A stretch of DNA of 64,000 nt from the NCBI GenBank assembly GCA_947090765.1, contig OX352322.1, positions 5,067,501-5,131,500 of the forward strand. The letters are read 5' to 3'. Shown here piece after piece: positions 18,683 to 54,750 of the stretch; position 1 is the stretch's first letter; every line of letters starts with the position of its first letter. The position numbers and the translations under genes are program-made. The stretch comes from Pseudomonas sp. MM223. GTDB taxonomy: Bacteria; Pseudomonadota; Gammaproteobacteria; Pseudomonadales; Pseudomonadaceae. Under the pieces are notes generated by a model, which was not told where the DNA came from, did not search any database, and worked only from the letters and a program-made list of their open reading frames with translations.

Positions 18683-19558
18683 GTGAGCCCCATCGCCCTA
18701 GCCCGCCTGCTAACCCTTGCTGCCGTCTGGGGGGCGAGCTTCCTGTTCATGCGCATCATCGCCCCCGAGCTGGGCACAGTGCCGACCGCGTTTTTCCGCG
18801 TGTCCATTGCCTGCCTGGGCCTGGTCGCCATCCTCGCCGTCGCCCGCGTGCGTTGGGACTTTCAGGGCAAGCTTGGCGCCTGCCTGGTGCTGGGCATGAT
18901 CAACTCCGGTATCCCCGCCACGTTCTATTCCGTCGCCGCCCAGGTATTGCCAGCCGGCTACTCGGCCATCTTCAACGCTACCACGCCACTGATGGGCGTG
19001 CTGATCGGCATGCTGTTCTTCCGTGAGCCCATGACCTTGCCCAAGTTGTGCGGCATCTTCCTTGGCCTGTTTGGCGTCGGCATCCTCAGCGGCGCCGGCC
19101 CGGTAGCGCTGGACATGGCCCTGCTGCAAGGCGCCCTCGCCTGCCTGGCGGCCACCACCTGCTACGGCTTTGCCGGTTTCCTTGCACGTCGCTGGATCAG
19201 TGGCCTGGACAGCCGTCTGTCAGCGCTGGGCAGCATGCTCGGCGCCACCTTGCTGCTAAGCCCGCTGTTCGCCTGGAGCGCGCTGAGCCAGCCGCCTGTC
19301 AGCTGGGGCGGCTGGCAGGTATGGCTGTCGTTGCTGGGCCTGGGCCTGTTGTGCACGGCGTTCGCCTACATCCTGTACTTCCGCTTGCTGGAAGAAATCG
19401 GCCCGGTCAAGGCCAGTACCGTGACCTTCCTCATTCCGGTATTCGGCGTATTGTGGGGGGCATGGCTGCTGGACGAGTCGCTCTCCATGGGGCACCTGTA
19501 CGGCGGCTTGCTGATTGGCATGGCACTGTGGCTGGTACTGCGCCCGGCGCGCAGCTGA
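18683..19558 (+). CDS. EamA/DMT-family transporter
   Basis: A 291-residue inner-membrane protein with ten hydrophobic segments in two EamA halves (first: [20 protein letters not shown]; second: [19 protein letters not shown]), ending [21 protein letters not shown]. Members of the drug/metabolite transporter superfamily export amino acids or other small metabolites; the substrate is not predictable. The GTG start follows TGGAG at 18672. The DUF4265 gene follows 13 bases downstream. Confidence 0.87.
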   Translation: MSPIALARLLTLAAVWGASFLFMRIIAPELGTVPTAFFRVSIACLGLVAILAVARVRWDFQGKLGACLVLGMINSGIPATFYSVAAQVLPAGYSAIFNATTPLMGVLIGMLFFREPMTLPKLCGIFLGLFGVGILSGAGPVALDMALLQGALACLAATTCYGFAGFLARRWISGLDSRLSALGSMLGATLLLSPLFAWSALSQPPVSWGGWQVWLSLLGLGLLCTAFAYILYFRLLEEIGPVKASTVTFLIPVFGVLWGAWLLDESLSMGHLYGGLLIGMALWLVLRPARS

Positions 19559-19571
19559 GGCGGGGCCCACG

Positions 19572-20030
19572 ATGAACAACGTGTACAAAAAGGTCCTGTT
19601 CCGCCTGGAACAGGACGAGAACGGCTACCCGCCGGCCTCTGTCGAGGGCCTGTGGGCCAAGGCCGTGGAAGGTGGTTATGCCGTCGACAACATCCCCTTC
19701 CATGTTTACGGCATTGCACCAGGTGATGTGATCACCACCCGTGAAGAAAACGGCGAAACCTGGTTCGATGCACTGTGCAGCAGCAGCGGCAGTTCGGTGT
19801 TCCGGGTGCTGGTTAAGCCCCCGGAAACCCTGGGCCAGGTATGCGCAGCCTTGCAGGACTTCGGCTGCAACTGCGAAACCGAGCAGGCCGTGAAAATGCT
19901 GGCTGTCGAGGTCCCGCCGCAACGTTCGCTCGACACCCTGCTCTACTACCTGCTCACCCAGCGCGAAGCCGGCCTGCTGGACTTCGAGGAAGGCGTATTG
20001 CACCACGCCATCCCCGAAGAATTCCGCTAA
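19572..20030 (+). CDS. DUF4265 domain-containing protein
   Basis: A 152-residue soluble protein beginning MNNVYKKVLFRLEQDENGYPP, with the DUF4265 pattern: VEGLWAKAVEGGYAVDNIPF, then GIAPGDVITTREENG and SSGSSVFRVLVK. The family has no known biochemical role. It is 13 bases behind the EamA gene and so probably co-transcribed; the next gene converges on it. Confidence 0.82.
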   Translation: MNNVYKKVLFRLEQDENGYPPASVEGLWAKAVEGGYAVDNIPFHVYGIAPGDVITTREENGETWFDALCSSSGSSVFRVLVKPPETLGQVCAALQDFGCNCETEQAVKMLAVEVPPQRSLDTLLYYLLTQREAGLLDFEEGVLHHAIPEEFR

Positions 20031-20033
20031 CGC

Positions 20034-20915
20034 CTACGCCTCTGCCAAGCGCGCAGCGGGCTTGCGAAACACGAACAGCAGGCCCACCACGATCAACCCC
20101 ATGCCCAGCAGGCTGAGGGGTGCCAGGCGGTTGCCAAAGATCAGGAAGTCCATCACCGCGGTCACTGCCGGTACCAGGTAGAACAGGCTGGTGACATTCA
20201 CCAGGTTGCCCTTGGCGATCAGCCGGTACAGCAGCAAGGTCGCCAGCAGCGAGACCACCAGGCCCATCCACAACAGCGCACCGACAAAGCCACCGGTCCA
20301 CTCCACATGCAGCGGTTGCAACGGTGCAAACAGCGCGCACATGGCAAAGCCGGCCAGGTACTGCAGCGGCAGCGTGCCCATGGGGTTGTCGGTGATGCGC
20401 TTTTGCAGGATCGAGCCCAAGGTCATGCTGGCCAGCGCCAGCAGGGCAAACAGCATCCCCGCCAGCGACACCCCGCCCAGGTTGATGCCTTGGTAGACCA
20501 CCATGATCAAGCCAGCCAACCCCAGCCCCAGGCCGAACAGGCGGCTCCACGAACGCTGGCGCTCCATCAGCACCACGGTCAGGATGGGTTGAACCCCCAT
20601 CACCGTGGCCATGACGCCAGGGGTTACATGGGTATTGAGCGCCAGCAAATAGAAGATCTGGTAGGCGCCCAGCAGCACACACCCGGTACCCAGGGCACGC
20701 AGGATGGCCCCCCGGCTGCGCGGCCAGCGCAGCCCTAGCAGCGGGCCGATCAGCAGTAGCCCGGCCAGGGCCAGCGCCGAGCGCAGCAGCAGGAAGGCGA
20801 ACGGGCTGGCATGCGCCAGGCCCAGCTTGGAGACAATCGCCCCGCTGCTCCACAGCAAGACGAACAGGCTGGTAGTGGCCGCCGAGGCCACGGAAGTTTT
20901 GGAAAAGACAGACAT
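20034..20915 (-). CDS. EamA/DMT-family transporter
   Basis: A second DMT transporter, 293 residues with ten predicted helices (start: TTSLFVLLWSSGAIVSKLGL; then AFLLLRSALALAGLLLIGP). It is distinct in sequence from the 18683 transporter and faces the opposite direction, so the two are not a tandem duplicate. Its substrate is unknown. Its stop lies three bases from the end of the DUF4265 gene. It is the last ordinary chromosomal gene before the pyoverdine block. Confidence 0.87.
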   Translation of the reverse strand: MSVFSKTSVASAATTSLFVLLWSSGAIVSKLGLAHASPFAFLLLRSALALAGLLLIGPLLGLRWPRSRGAILRALGTGCVLLGAYQIFYLLALNTHVTPGVMATVMGVQPILTVVLMERQRSWSRLFGLGLGLAGLIMVVYQGINLGGVSLAGMLFALLALASMTLGSILQKRITDNPMGTLPLQYLAGFAMCALFAPLQPLHVEWTGGFVGALLWMGLVVSLLATLLLYRLIAKGNLVNVTSLFYLVPAVTAVMDFLIFGNRLAPLSLLGMGLIVVGLLFVFRKPAARLAEA

Positions 20916-21270
20916 GTATGCACCTGTATTCGGGCAAATAAGCCGAACGGTGGGCGTGAACTTCAGCAGGGGAAGTAGCCGACCGTGTTCAGTAGGTTGC
21001 GTGTGCGAAGGGGTTCGGCAAGCAGCCGATCAGCCCAGCACAACCACGCAAGGAGGCGGAGCTACGCCGCCTACAACGCCACTGACAGGTGGTGGGTAGT
21101 GACTGATCATGGCCGGCTGCTGGCTGCCACGCACGACCATGCCCGCGACTGGCGCGATGGCAAAGCATGTGGTGGAAGGGTTGGCTGGCATGAACAGGTC
21201 TTCGGGATTTGAACAATGGGTTGGACTATAGCCCGGTGCCCCATGGCTGGCAACCACAAGCAGCGTTCCA
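20916..21270. other. Long intergenic gap, no gene recognised
   Basis: About 355 bases between the EamA gene and a REP pair. Small open frames on both strands (for example 20989-21216 minus) have no recognisable product and no convincing ribosome site. A short inverted segment (GGCGGAGCTACGCCGCC, about 21055-21071) is visible. The gap marks the left border of the pyoverdine block. Confidence 0.5.
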
Positions 21271-21390
21271 TTTGTGGGAGCGGCCTTGCGTCGCGAAAGG
21301 GCTGCGAAGCAGCCCCAGGTTTTGGAGGTGCTGCACAAATTGCTGGGGCTGCTGTGCAGCCCTTTCGCGACGCAAGGCCGCTCCCACAAA
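21271..21390. repeat. Inverted REP pair (type B)
   Basis: TTTGTGGGAGCGGCCTTGCG with its reverse complement ending at 21390, and inner arms GCTGCGAAGCAGCCCC / GGGGCTGCTGTGCAGC. It sits just upstream of the pvdO promoter. Confidence 0.88.
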
Positions 21391-21417
21391 AGTAATCGTG
21401 TCATCCTTGCCACTGGT

Positions 21418-21441
21418 TAATTTTCCACCGCCCCGGCTCGT
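21418..21441 (+). promoter_or_regulatory. Candidate PvdS iron-starvation box upstream of pvdO
   Basis: TAATT (21418-21422), then exactly 16 bases, then CGT (21439-21441). The PvdS consensus is TAAAT-N16-CGT, so there is one mismatch. It lies 46 bases upstream of the pvdO ATG. Confidence 0.55.
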
Positions 21442-21487
21442 CTGAATGCGAAACGCAGCACGCATTCACCCGTTCCGAGGATCCCCC

Positions 21488-22348
21488 ATGAACGCAAAAG
21501 CCTGGCTCTACCGGCCAGCCCAGATCACTTGCCTGCTGCTGTTCAGCGCCTACGCCCACGCCGCCAAGCCCGGCGATGTCTTCAAGGACTGCAAGGACTG
21601 CCCGGAGATGGTCGTGCTACCCGCCGGCAGCTATGTGATGGGCGCCCCCGACGACGAAGTCGGCCGCCAGCCCGACGAAGGCCCGCTGCACACCGTGACC
21701 TTCGCCAAGCCCTTCGCCATGAGCCGCTACCAGGTGACCGCCGCCGAGCTGGACGCTTACATCAAGGCCACCGGCACCGTCATCAAAAGCGGTGACGACC
21801 GCCCCGGCCGCTGGTGCGAGGCCAGCAAGCCCAGCTACAAGCAAGGCCCCCGCCAGCCGGCGGTGTGCGTGGACTACGACGAAGTGCAGGCCTACACCCA
21901 GTGGCTGGCCAAGACCACCGGCAAACCCTACCGCATGGTCAGCGAGGCCGAGCGCGAATACGCCGCCCGCGGCGGCTCCACCGGCCCGTTCCCCTTCCCC
22001 TTCGACGCGCCGGGCAAGTACGAAATCAGCAAGCACGCCAACACCTACGGCCCGCGCGATGGCTACACCTACACCGCGCCAGTGGGCAGCTACCCGGCCA
22101 ATGCCTTTGGCATGTACGACATGCACGGCAACGTCTACGAATGGGTTGCCGACTGCTACCACGAAAGCTACGAAGGCGCCCCCACCGACGGCAGCGCCTG
22201 GATCCAGGACCCCAAATGCATCCGCGCGCACATGCGCGGCAACGACTGGGGCGAGCCGCCGATCTTCTCCCGTTCGGCCAACCGCAACGACCGCCTCAAG
22301 ACCACCCGCGGCGACTTCCTCGGTTTTCGCGTAGCACGTGAATTGTGA
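21488..22348 (+). CDS. pvdO: PvdO-like formylglycine-generating-enzyme (SUMF1) family protein
   Basis: A 286-residue periplasmic protein with a Sec signal peptide (MNAKAWLYRPAQITCLLLFS, cut after AYAHA) and a full SUMF1 fold: FKDCKDCPEMVVLPAGSYVMG, MSRYQVTAAELDAYI, EAEREYAARGGSTGPF, MYDMHGNVYEWVADC and a closing DFLGFRVAREL. PvdO is required for pyoverdine chromophore maturation in the periplasm. The Cys pair used by true formylglycine-generating enzymes in the C-terminal segment before LGFR is not present, as expected for PvdO rather than a sulfatase activator. It precedes the receptor gene by 126 bases and carries its own candidate PvdS box. Confidence 0.85.
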   Translation: MNAKAWLYRPAQITCLLLFSAYAHAAKPGDVFKDCKDCPEMVVLPAGSYVMGAPDDEVGRQPDEGPLHTVTFAKPFAMSRYQVTAAELDAYIKATGTVIKSGDDRPGRWCEASKPSYKQGPRQPAVCVDYDEVQAYTQWLAKTTGKPYRMVSEAEREYAARGGSTGPFPFPFDAPGKYEISKHANTYGPRDGYTYTAPVGSYPANAFGMYDMHGNVYEWVADCYHESYEGAPTDGSAWIQDPKCIRAHMRGNDWGEPPIFSRSANRNDRLKTTRGDFLGFRVAREL

Positions 22349-22352
22349 AGTT

Positions 22353-22429
22353 GTGACGCGGTTAACGCAGCACCGTTTAAAAAAACAGCCAATAAGAATC
22401 GTTCCGGTTTTTTACAGGTGCTGCGTCAC
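22353..22429. promoter_or_regulatory. Inverted repeat and possible Fur-like site upstream of the receptor gene
   Basis: GTGAC-9 bases-GCAGCACC (22353-22374) is mirrored by GGTGCTGCGTCAC (22417-22429). The 42-base loop holds A/T tracts and AATAAGAATCGTT (about 22391-22403), which resembles a Fur half-site. A PvdS box with correct spacing is not evident here. Confidence 0.35.
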
Positions 22430-22474
22430 ATAGCTGACATTAAAAAAACCCATCTGCCAACGAGACCGCAATAG

Positions 22475-24934
22475 ATGTCCAAGTCCTTGCCCGGCCCGCT
22501 CAACCCGCTTGCCAAAGCGTTACTGATCCGTCATTCCCTTCGCCCCCGGCACGCGTTGTCGCGCGTCGGCCTGGGGCTGGCACTGTCCACTGCAATGGTT
22601 GCCCAGGTGCAGGCGCAGGAATGGACGCTGGATATTCCGGCACAGTCGATGAACTCGGCGTTGCAGGCGCTGGCCAAGCAGACCGATACGCAGTTGCTGT
22701 ATAGCCCGGAAGATATCGGTGGCTTGCGCTCCTCGGCACTCAAGGGCCGACACGACCTGGCGACGTCGCTGCGCATTCTGTTGGGTGGCAGCGGGCTGCG
22801 CTATCAGATCGACGGCAACACGGTAACAGTAACGGCGGGTTCAGCTGCAAAGGACGGCCAGGTCGAGCTTTCGGCGACCAACGTCAATAGCAAGGGCCTG
22901 GGGGCCACTACCGAAGGCACTGGCTCCTACACCACTGGCGTGACCAATACCGCCACCAAGCTGAACTTGTCGATACGCGAAACCCCGCAGACGATCACCG
23001 TGATCACCCGCCAGCGCATGGATGACCAACACTTGGCCACCATGACGGATGTACTCAACCAGACACCGGGCATTACCATGTCCCAAGACGGCGGTGAACG
23101 GTTCAACATTTACTCCCGTGGCAGCGCGATCAACACCTACCAGATTGATGGCGTGACCACCACGCAGGAAAACCAGACCCGTAACATGCCCAGCACACTG
23201 CTGGACATGGCCCTCTACGACCGCGTCGAGATCATCCGCGGTGCGACCGGCCTGATGACCGGCGCAGGAGACCCGAGCGGCGTGGTGAACCTGATACGCA
23301 AGCGCCCAACCCGTGAGTTCAAGTCTCACATTCAGGCAGGTGTAGGTTCGTGGGATTACTACCGCGCCGAAGCGGACGTCTCGGGGCCATTGACGGAAAA
23401 CGGCAATGTGCGTGGTCGGTTCGTGGCCGCCAAGCAAGACAACGATACGTTCATGGACTGGTACAGCCAGAAGCGCGATCTGGTCTACGGGGTGCTTGAG
23501 GCAGACCTGACCGACACCACCGTGGGCCGTTTCAGCATCGACCATCAGAAGTACCGCGCCGATGGTGCCCCAGGTGTGCCTATCCTGTTCAGCAACGGCC
23601 AACCCGCCGACTTCTCGCGCTCGAAGAGCTCCGGCGCGCGCTGGATGTACGATGAAATCGAGACCACTAACTACACCTTCGGCCTTGAACAGCAACTGGC
23701 CAACGACTGGCAGTTCAAGATCGCGGCCAACTACATGGACGTTGATCGCGATACCGACTCTGCGTACCTGCGCACCACGACCAACGTGGCGTACATCAAC
23801 CAGGCTACCGGTGCAGTACCTATCATCCCAGCCAGAGCCAAGGCAACCCAGACGCAGACAGGTGTCGATGTCACGCTTCAGGGGCCGTTCGAACTGCTTG
23901 GGCAAAGCCATGAACTGATCGTTGGCTACAACTTCCAGGAATACGAAAACCAGCACGACGAATCCGACGCACCCTCCACCACGATCGATTACTACAACTG
24001 GAACAATGAGATGGCCCGGCCGGCGGACGACAGCTACGTGCCGTTCCTGGACTACAACGTCTCTTCCAGGCAAAGCGGTTACTACGTGGCCGGGCGCTTC
24101 AATGTCACCGACGACCTGCATTTCATCCTGGGCGCCCGAGTCTCGAAATACAGTTACGACTACAACCTCAGTGTCCTGCCAGCCCGTGCTCCAACCAGCA
24201 AGATGCGTGAGAACGGGGTTGTCACGCCCTATGCCGGTATCGTCTATGACCTGACGGCAGAGCAATCGGTGTACGCGAGCTACACGGACATCTTCAGGCC
24301 GCAATCTTCCGTCGATGTTTCCGGCAAGACGCTGGAACCGGTGACCGGGAAAAACTACGAGCTGGGCTGGAAAGGCGAATTCTACGAGGGCCGCCTGAAT
24401 GCCAACGTTGCCATTTACAAGATCGAGCGCGACAACCTTGCGGAAGAAGATGGCACCAACACGACACCAGGTGGTGCCCAGGCCTATCGCGCGGTTGACG
24501 GTGCAGAAACCAAAGGTATCGATCTGGAGCTGTCCGGCGAGGTGTTACCAGGTTGGAACATCCAGACCGGCTACAGCCACTCGCGAACCGAAGACTCCGA
24601 TGGCAACCGCCTGACCACCCAATTGCCCATGGACACCTTCCGCCTCTGGACTACCTACCGCCTGCAAGGTGACTGGGACAAGTTGACCATTGGTGGCGGT
24701 GCAAACTGGAACTCCAGTTCCTCCCTCAACTACGCCCGCCTGGGTACTCGCGTCACGCAAGATGACTACACCGTTGCCAGCCTGATGGCTCGCTATCAGA
24801 TCAACGACAACCTGTCGGCCACGGTGAACGTCAACAACCTGTTCGATGAGAAGTACTACGCAGGCATGGCCGGCAGTTACGGCCACTATGGCGCACCACG
24901 CAATACCATGCTGAACCTGCGGTACGACTTCTGA
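22475..24934 (+). CDS. fpvA: Ferripyoverdine receptor, FpvA-type, with STN domain
   Basis: An 819-residue TonB-dependent outer-membrane receptor. It has an N-terminal signal region to about residue 48 (ending MVAQVQA), an STN signalling domain (SMNSALQALAKQTDTQLLYS, about 55-125), a plug with IRETPQTITVITRQRM and DRVEIIRGATGLMTGAGDPS, and a beta-barrel ending LNLRYDF. Its place between pvdO and the NRPS operon makes it the probable receptor for the siderophore made here. It has an STN domain, yet no FecI/FecR (FpvI/FpvR) pair is adjacent; the partners must be elsewhere or shared with the 14-15.6 kb set. It converges on the NRPS operon, separated by two terminators. Confidence 0.88.
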   Translation: MSKSLPGPLNPLAKALLIRHSLRPRHALSRVGLGLALSTAMVAQVQAQEWTLDIPAQSMNSALQALAKQTDTQLLYSPEDIGGLRSSALKGRHDLATSLRILLGGSGLRYQIDGNTVTVTAGSAAKDGQVELSATNVNSKGLGATTEGTGSYTTGVTNTATKLNLSIRETPQTITVITRQRMDDQHLATMTDVLNQTPGITMSQDGGERFNIYSRGSAINTYQIDGVTTTQENQTRNMPSTLLDMALYDRVEIIRGATGLMTGAGDPSGVVNLIRKRPTREFKSHIQAGVGSWDYYRAEADVSGPLTENGNVRGRFVAAKQDNDTFMDWYSQKRDLVYGVLEADLTDTTVGRFSIDHQKYRADGAPGVPILFSNGQPADFSRSKSSGARWMYDEIETTNYTFGLEQQLANDWQFKIAANYMDVDRDTDSAYLRTTTNVAYINQATGAVPIIPARAKATQTQTGVDVTLQGPFELLGQSHELIVGYNFQEYENQHDESDAPSTTIDYYNWNNEMARPADDSYVPFLDYNVSSRQSGYYVAGRFNVTDDLHFILGARVSKYSYDYNLSVLPARAPTSKMRENGVVTPYAGIVYDLTAEQSVYASYTDIFRPQSSVDVSGKTLEPVTGKNYELGWKGEFYEGRLNANVAIYKIERDNLAEEDGTNTTPGGAQAYRAVDGAETKGIDLELSGEVLPGWNIQTGYSHSRTEDSDGNRLTTQLPMDTFRLWTTYRLQGDWDKLTIGGGANWNSSSSLNYARLGTRVTQDDYTVASLMARYQINDNLSATVNVNNLFDEKYYAGMAGSYGHYGAPRNTMLNLRYDF

Positions 24935-25001
24935 GTCATTGACTCAGCAACCGCTCGACGCACCATGCAGGCATAGCCACTACAGACGGCGTTGCATCAG
25001 C

Positions 25002-25036
25002 GGCGCTCCCTAGACCGGGGAGCGCCGTTTTTTATT
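25002..25036 (+). terminator. Rho-independent terminator of the receptor gene
   Basis: Stem GGCGCTCCC / GGGGAGCGCC with a short loop, followed by GTTTTTTATT. It is correctly placed after the fpvA stop. Confidence 0.85.
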
Positions 25037-25104
25037 GCCCGGGCATCACCCCGCATCCTGTTCAAGCTTCGCTCTGCTGCAAACCGATAACTGCGCAGTA
25101 ATGA

Positions 25105-25148
25105 AAAAGCCCGCTGCATGCCCTCAAAGGGTACGCAACGGGCTTCTG
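25105..25148 (-). terminator. Rho-independent terminator of the NRPS operon
   Basis: On the minus strand, AGCCCGTTGCGTACCC pairs with GGGCATGCAGCGGGCT (two G-T pairs), followed by TTTTTC. It lies 38 bases past the last NRPS stop. A second GC-rich hairpin (CCGCCCCTCGGGAAGGGGCGG, about 25160-25180) lies between. Confidence 0.8.
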
Positions 25149-25185
25149 CAAATGGCAACCGCCCCTCGGGAAGGGGCGGCCTGGT

Positions 25186-37012
<11,827 letters not shown>

Positions 37013-37032
<20 letters not shown>

Positions 37033-40000
37033 TTTCCTCCGTAGATAGACGTTTCAGGGCCTCCAGGGATTTAGCCAGTTCGCTCTGAACGGGGTCTGCC
37101 TGTGGTGAGATCTGCTCCAGCGCTACGCAGTAATCGCCCAGCACCGGGTTTTCGAACAGCGTTTTCAGGCTGACCGGCAACCCTGCCTGCTCCTGGACGC
37201 GGCTGGTCACCTGGGTGGCGATCAACGAGTGCCCGCCCAGCGAAAAGAAGTTATCACTCAGGCCTACCTGGCCGATCTCAAGGACTTCAGCCCAGATGGT
37301 TGCCACTTGTTGCTCCAGTGGCGTGACTGGCGGTACATGAACGTCTCGTAACTGGCTCGCGTCAGGGCGCGGCAACGCCTTGCGGTCCAGCTTGCCATTG
37401 GGGGTCAACGGCAACCGGCCCAACAACAAGAAGAAAGACGGCACCATGTATTCCGGCAGGTGGTTGCGCAATGCCACCCGCAGGTTTTCGCGTAAAGCCG
37501 CCTGAGCAGCGACATCGTCCATCACTGTCGAAAGGGCTGGCACTACATAGGCTGCCAATTGCTGCCCACCCGGCCCCTCGACGGCCATGACAACCACTTC
37601 ACGCACTGCCTCGTGTTGCTGCAGGCGCGCCTCGATTTCACCCAGCTCGATACGGAACCCGCGAACCTTGACCTGATGGTCTACGCGGCCTGCATACTCC
37701 AGCACACCATCGCCGCGATAACGCGCCAGGTCACCGGTACGGTAGAGGCGCCCACTGCCCTGCTCGTCAAACGGGTTGGGGATGAATCGCTCGGCGCTGA
37801 GCCCTGGGCGGCCAAGATACCCCCTGGCAAGGCCGACACCGGTCAGGTACAGCTCCGACAGCGCCCACCGGCACCGGCTGCAAGGTGCCGCTCAACACGT
37901 AGGCCGCCGTGTTATCCAAAGGTCGTCCGATGTTGGGCCTGCCACCGGCAACCCTCAGCGTCCACGTTGAATACGTGGTGTCTTCGGAGGGGCCATACAG
38001 GTCGTACACATCGCTTACGTGATCCAGCCGATAGAGATCATCGACAATAGATTGTTTCAGTGCTTCGCCAGCCAGGTTGATGATTTTTACCGAAGGCGGA
38101 ATGCTGCCAGCCTCACACAACTGCTTGATGGCCGAGGGCACGGTATTCACCAACCTCACCCGGTCTTTGGCAGCCAGGGTTGGCAGCTCCAGGGCATTGG
38201 CAGCCAGCACCGCATAACCACCTGCCGACAAGGTGACGAACAACTCCCATACCGACAAGTCGAAACAGATCGAGGTGGAGAACAGCACGCCACTCAGGTC
38301 TGCCTGGCTGTACACCGACAGCGACCAGCCAATCAAGGCCGCCACGCTGCGGTGCTCGATCTGCACACCCTTCGGCTTACCCGTGGAGCCTGAGGTGTAG
38401 ATGCAATAGATAAGGTTGCGGTCGGTGGTCGTACAGGCCAGGTCGGTGTCGGGGTAATCGTCCAGCGTCAACTGGTCGAGCAGTAACGTACGAGACTGGA
38501 ACTGCCAAGGCATGCGCGCGATCAGGCGGGTTTCCGACAGCAACAGGATTGCCTGGCTGTCTTCGAGCATGTATTCCACGCGATCCTGCGGGTACTCCGG
38601 ATCCAACGGTACATAGGCGCCACCCGCCTTGAGAATGCCCAGCAGCCCGACAACCATCTCCAGGCTGCGCTGCATGGCGACGCCCACCAGCACATCCGGC
38701 CCGACGCCCTGTTCGCGCAGTTTGTGCGCCAGTTGGTTAGCCCGGCGGTTGAGAGCGCCATAACTCAGGGTCTGCTCGCCAAAAATCAGTGCCGGGGCAT
38801 CCGGGGTTTTCGCCACCTGCGCCTCGAACAGCTGATGAATGCAGCGGCTATCCGGGTAGCTGGCCTGGGTCGCGTTCCAGCCTTCGACAATCTGCTGATG
38901 CTCAGTGTCGTCCAGCAGGGCCAGGTCTGCGATACGCTGGGCAGGCTGAGCGATGATGGCCGCCAGCAGGTTCTGCCAATGACGGGCCATGGTGCCAGCG
39001 GTTGACGCATCGAACAGGTCGGTGGCGTAGATCAGCGCGGCACCGATACCCGCTTCGTGCTCGAAGGTTTCCAGGGTGAGGTCGAACTTGGCCGTGTGGT
39101 TGTCCCAGGCCACCGCACCTACCTCCAGCCCTGGCAGGCTGAAACCCTCGCCTTTGGTCTGGGTCTGATGGTTGTACATCACCTGGAACAGCGGGCTGTG
39201 GTTAAGGCTGCGCTCGGGCTGCAAGGCCTCCACCAGTTGTTCGAAGGGCAGGTCTTGATGGGCCTGGGCGGTAATCACCCGCTGTTTGACCTGGGCGAGG
39301 AAGGCGGTAAAGGTCATTTGCACGTCGAACTCGGCCCGCAGCACCTGGGTATTCACAAACAGGCCTATCAGGTGCTCGGTTTCAACACGGTTGCGGTTGG
39401 CCACAGGCACGCCGACACGAATATCGGCCTGCCCCGAATAGCGGTGCAGCAGCACCTGAAAACTGGCCAGCAGCAGCATGAACGGGGTCACGCCCTGCTG
39501 TTGGGCAAACTGTTTGAGCGCAGTGGCTTGCGCCTGTTGCAGGTCAATGGTCAACCGCGCCCCTTTGAGGCTGCTGACCGTTGGCCGCGGACGGTCCATC
39601 GGCAACTCCAGCACCGGGTCCTCGCCGCCCAGTTGTTCCGTCCAGTAAGCCAGTTGCCGCGCCTGCTCACCGGCTTCCATCCAGCTACGCTGCCAGATGG
39701 CATAGTCGGCGTACTGAACGGGCAGTGCCGGCAGCTGGCCATCAGCGCCTGTGCAGTGGGCCGCGTACAAGCGCACCAGCTCCTCCACCATCAGCGACAT
39801 GGACCAGCCGTCTGCAATGATGTGATGCAGGCTGAGCACCAGCACATGTTCGTGTGCATCCAGTTGCAGCAGTTTCACCCGCAGCAGCGGCCCCTGCTCC
39901 AGATCGAAGCCCAGGCGGGCTACGCGTTCCACCTGCTCGCGCAGAGCATCCTCGCCCGGAACACTCAGGTGTTCGTAAGCAACCGGTAAGGCAAGGTGTG

Positions 40001-40361
40001 GGTGAACAACCTGCTCCACCTGCTCCCCCTGTTGGCGGAAGGTGGTACGCAGCGCATCGTGCCGGGCCATCAGGCTGTCGAAGGCGCGCTGCAGGGCTAC
40101 CTGATCCAGGGCGCCCTTGAAACGAAGGGCCGAAGAAATGTTGTACACCGCGCTGCCAGGGTCCAGCTTCCAAAGGAACCACTGACGCTGCTGGGCATAG
40201 GAAAGCGGTAACTGCGCGAAGTCACCACGGACCTGCGGTATGGGCAGCTGGGCCAGGCTGCTGCCCTTGGACGCCAGCTTTTCCAGAAACAGCTTGCGCT
40301 GTTCGAGTGGCAGCCGAATGAAGCGGTGAACAAGGTCGGTATTGCGGTTATCGGTGCTCAT
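37013..40361 (-). pseudogene. Pyoverdine non-ribosomal peptide synthetase 3 (Ala module), frameshifted
   Basis: A one-module C-A-T synthetase of about 1116 residues after repair. C has HHIIADGWSM (~178), A has YTSGSTGKPKG (~654), T has GGHSLIATQ (~1041). The pocket residues read DLWNNALTYK, an Ala code. Near 37856, in the A8-side motif GELYL, two bases appear missing (GTCGGAGCTGTACC where GTCGGNGAGCTGTACC is expected). This leaves an 871-residue front half ending at 37767 and a back half that resumes with LEYAGRVDHQVKVRGFRIE. The ATG at 40361 comes one base after the NRPS2 stop. If the shift is real, the line would stall before Ala; a sequence error is more likely because all later modules are intact. 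Confidence 0.82.
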
Positions 40362-40362
40362 C

Positions 40363-48189
<7,827 letters not shown>

Positions 48190-48190
48190 G

Positions 48191-54658
<6,468 letters not shown>

Positions 54659-54696
54659 GTCGAGCGGTGTCCTGGCAGTCGAGCGGTAACTGTCAG

Positions 54697-54720
54697 ACGA
54701 AGGCATGGGGGGCTGATTTA
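54697..54720 (-). promoter_or_regulatory. PvdS iron-starvation box of the NRPS operon
   Basis: On the minus strand, TAAAT (54716-54720), exactly 16 bases, CGT (54697-54699): a perfect match to TAAAT-N16-CGT and preceded by C. It lies 38 bases upstream of the NRPS1 ATG and settles that start, since the alternative ATG at 54706 falls inside the promoter. Confidence 0.8.
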
Positions 54721-54750
54721 GTGGCGCGTTCGGGAGAGCGCCGCGATCCC

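Noticed and set aside
20989..21216. Small minus-strand ORF of 75 codons in the long gap
   Set aside because: No ribosome site, no recognisable motif and a composition like its overlapping frames.
21488..22348. Sulfatase-activating formylglycine-generating enzyme
   Set aside because: No sulfatase is nearby, the C-terminal Cys pair is absent, and a signal peptide plus the FpvA neighbour indicates PvdO.
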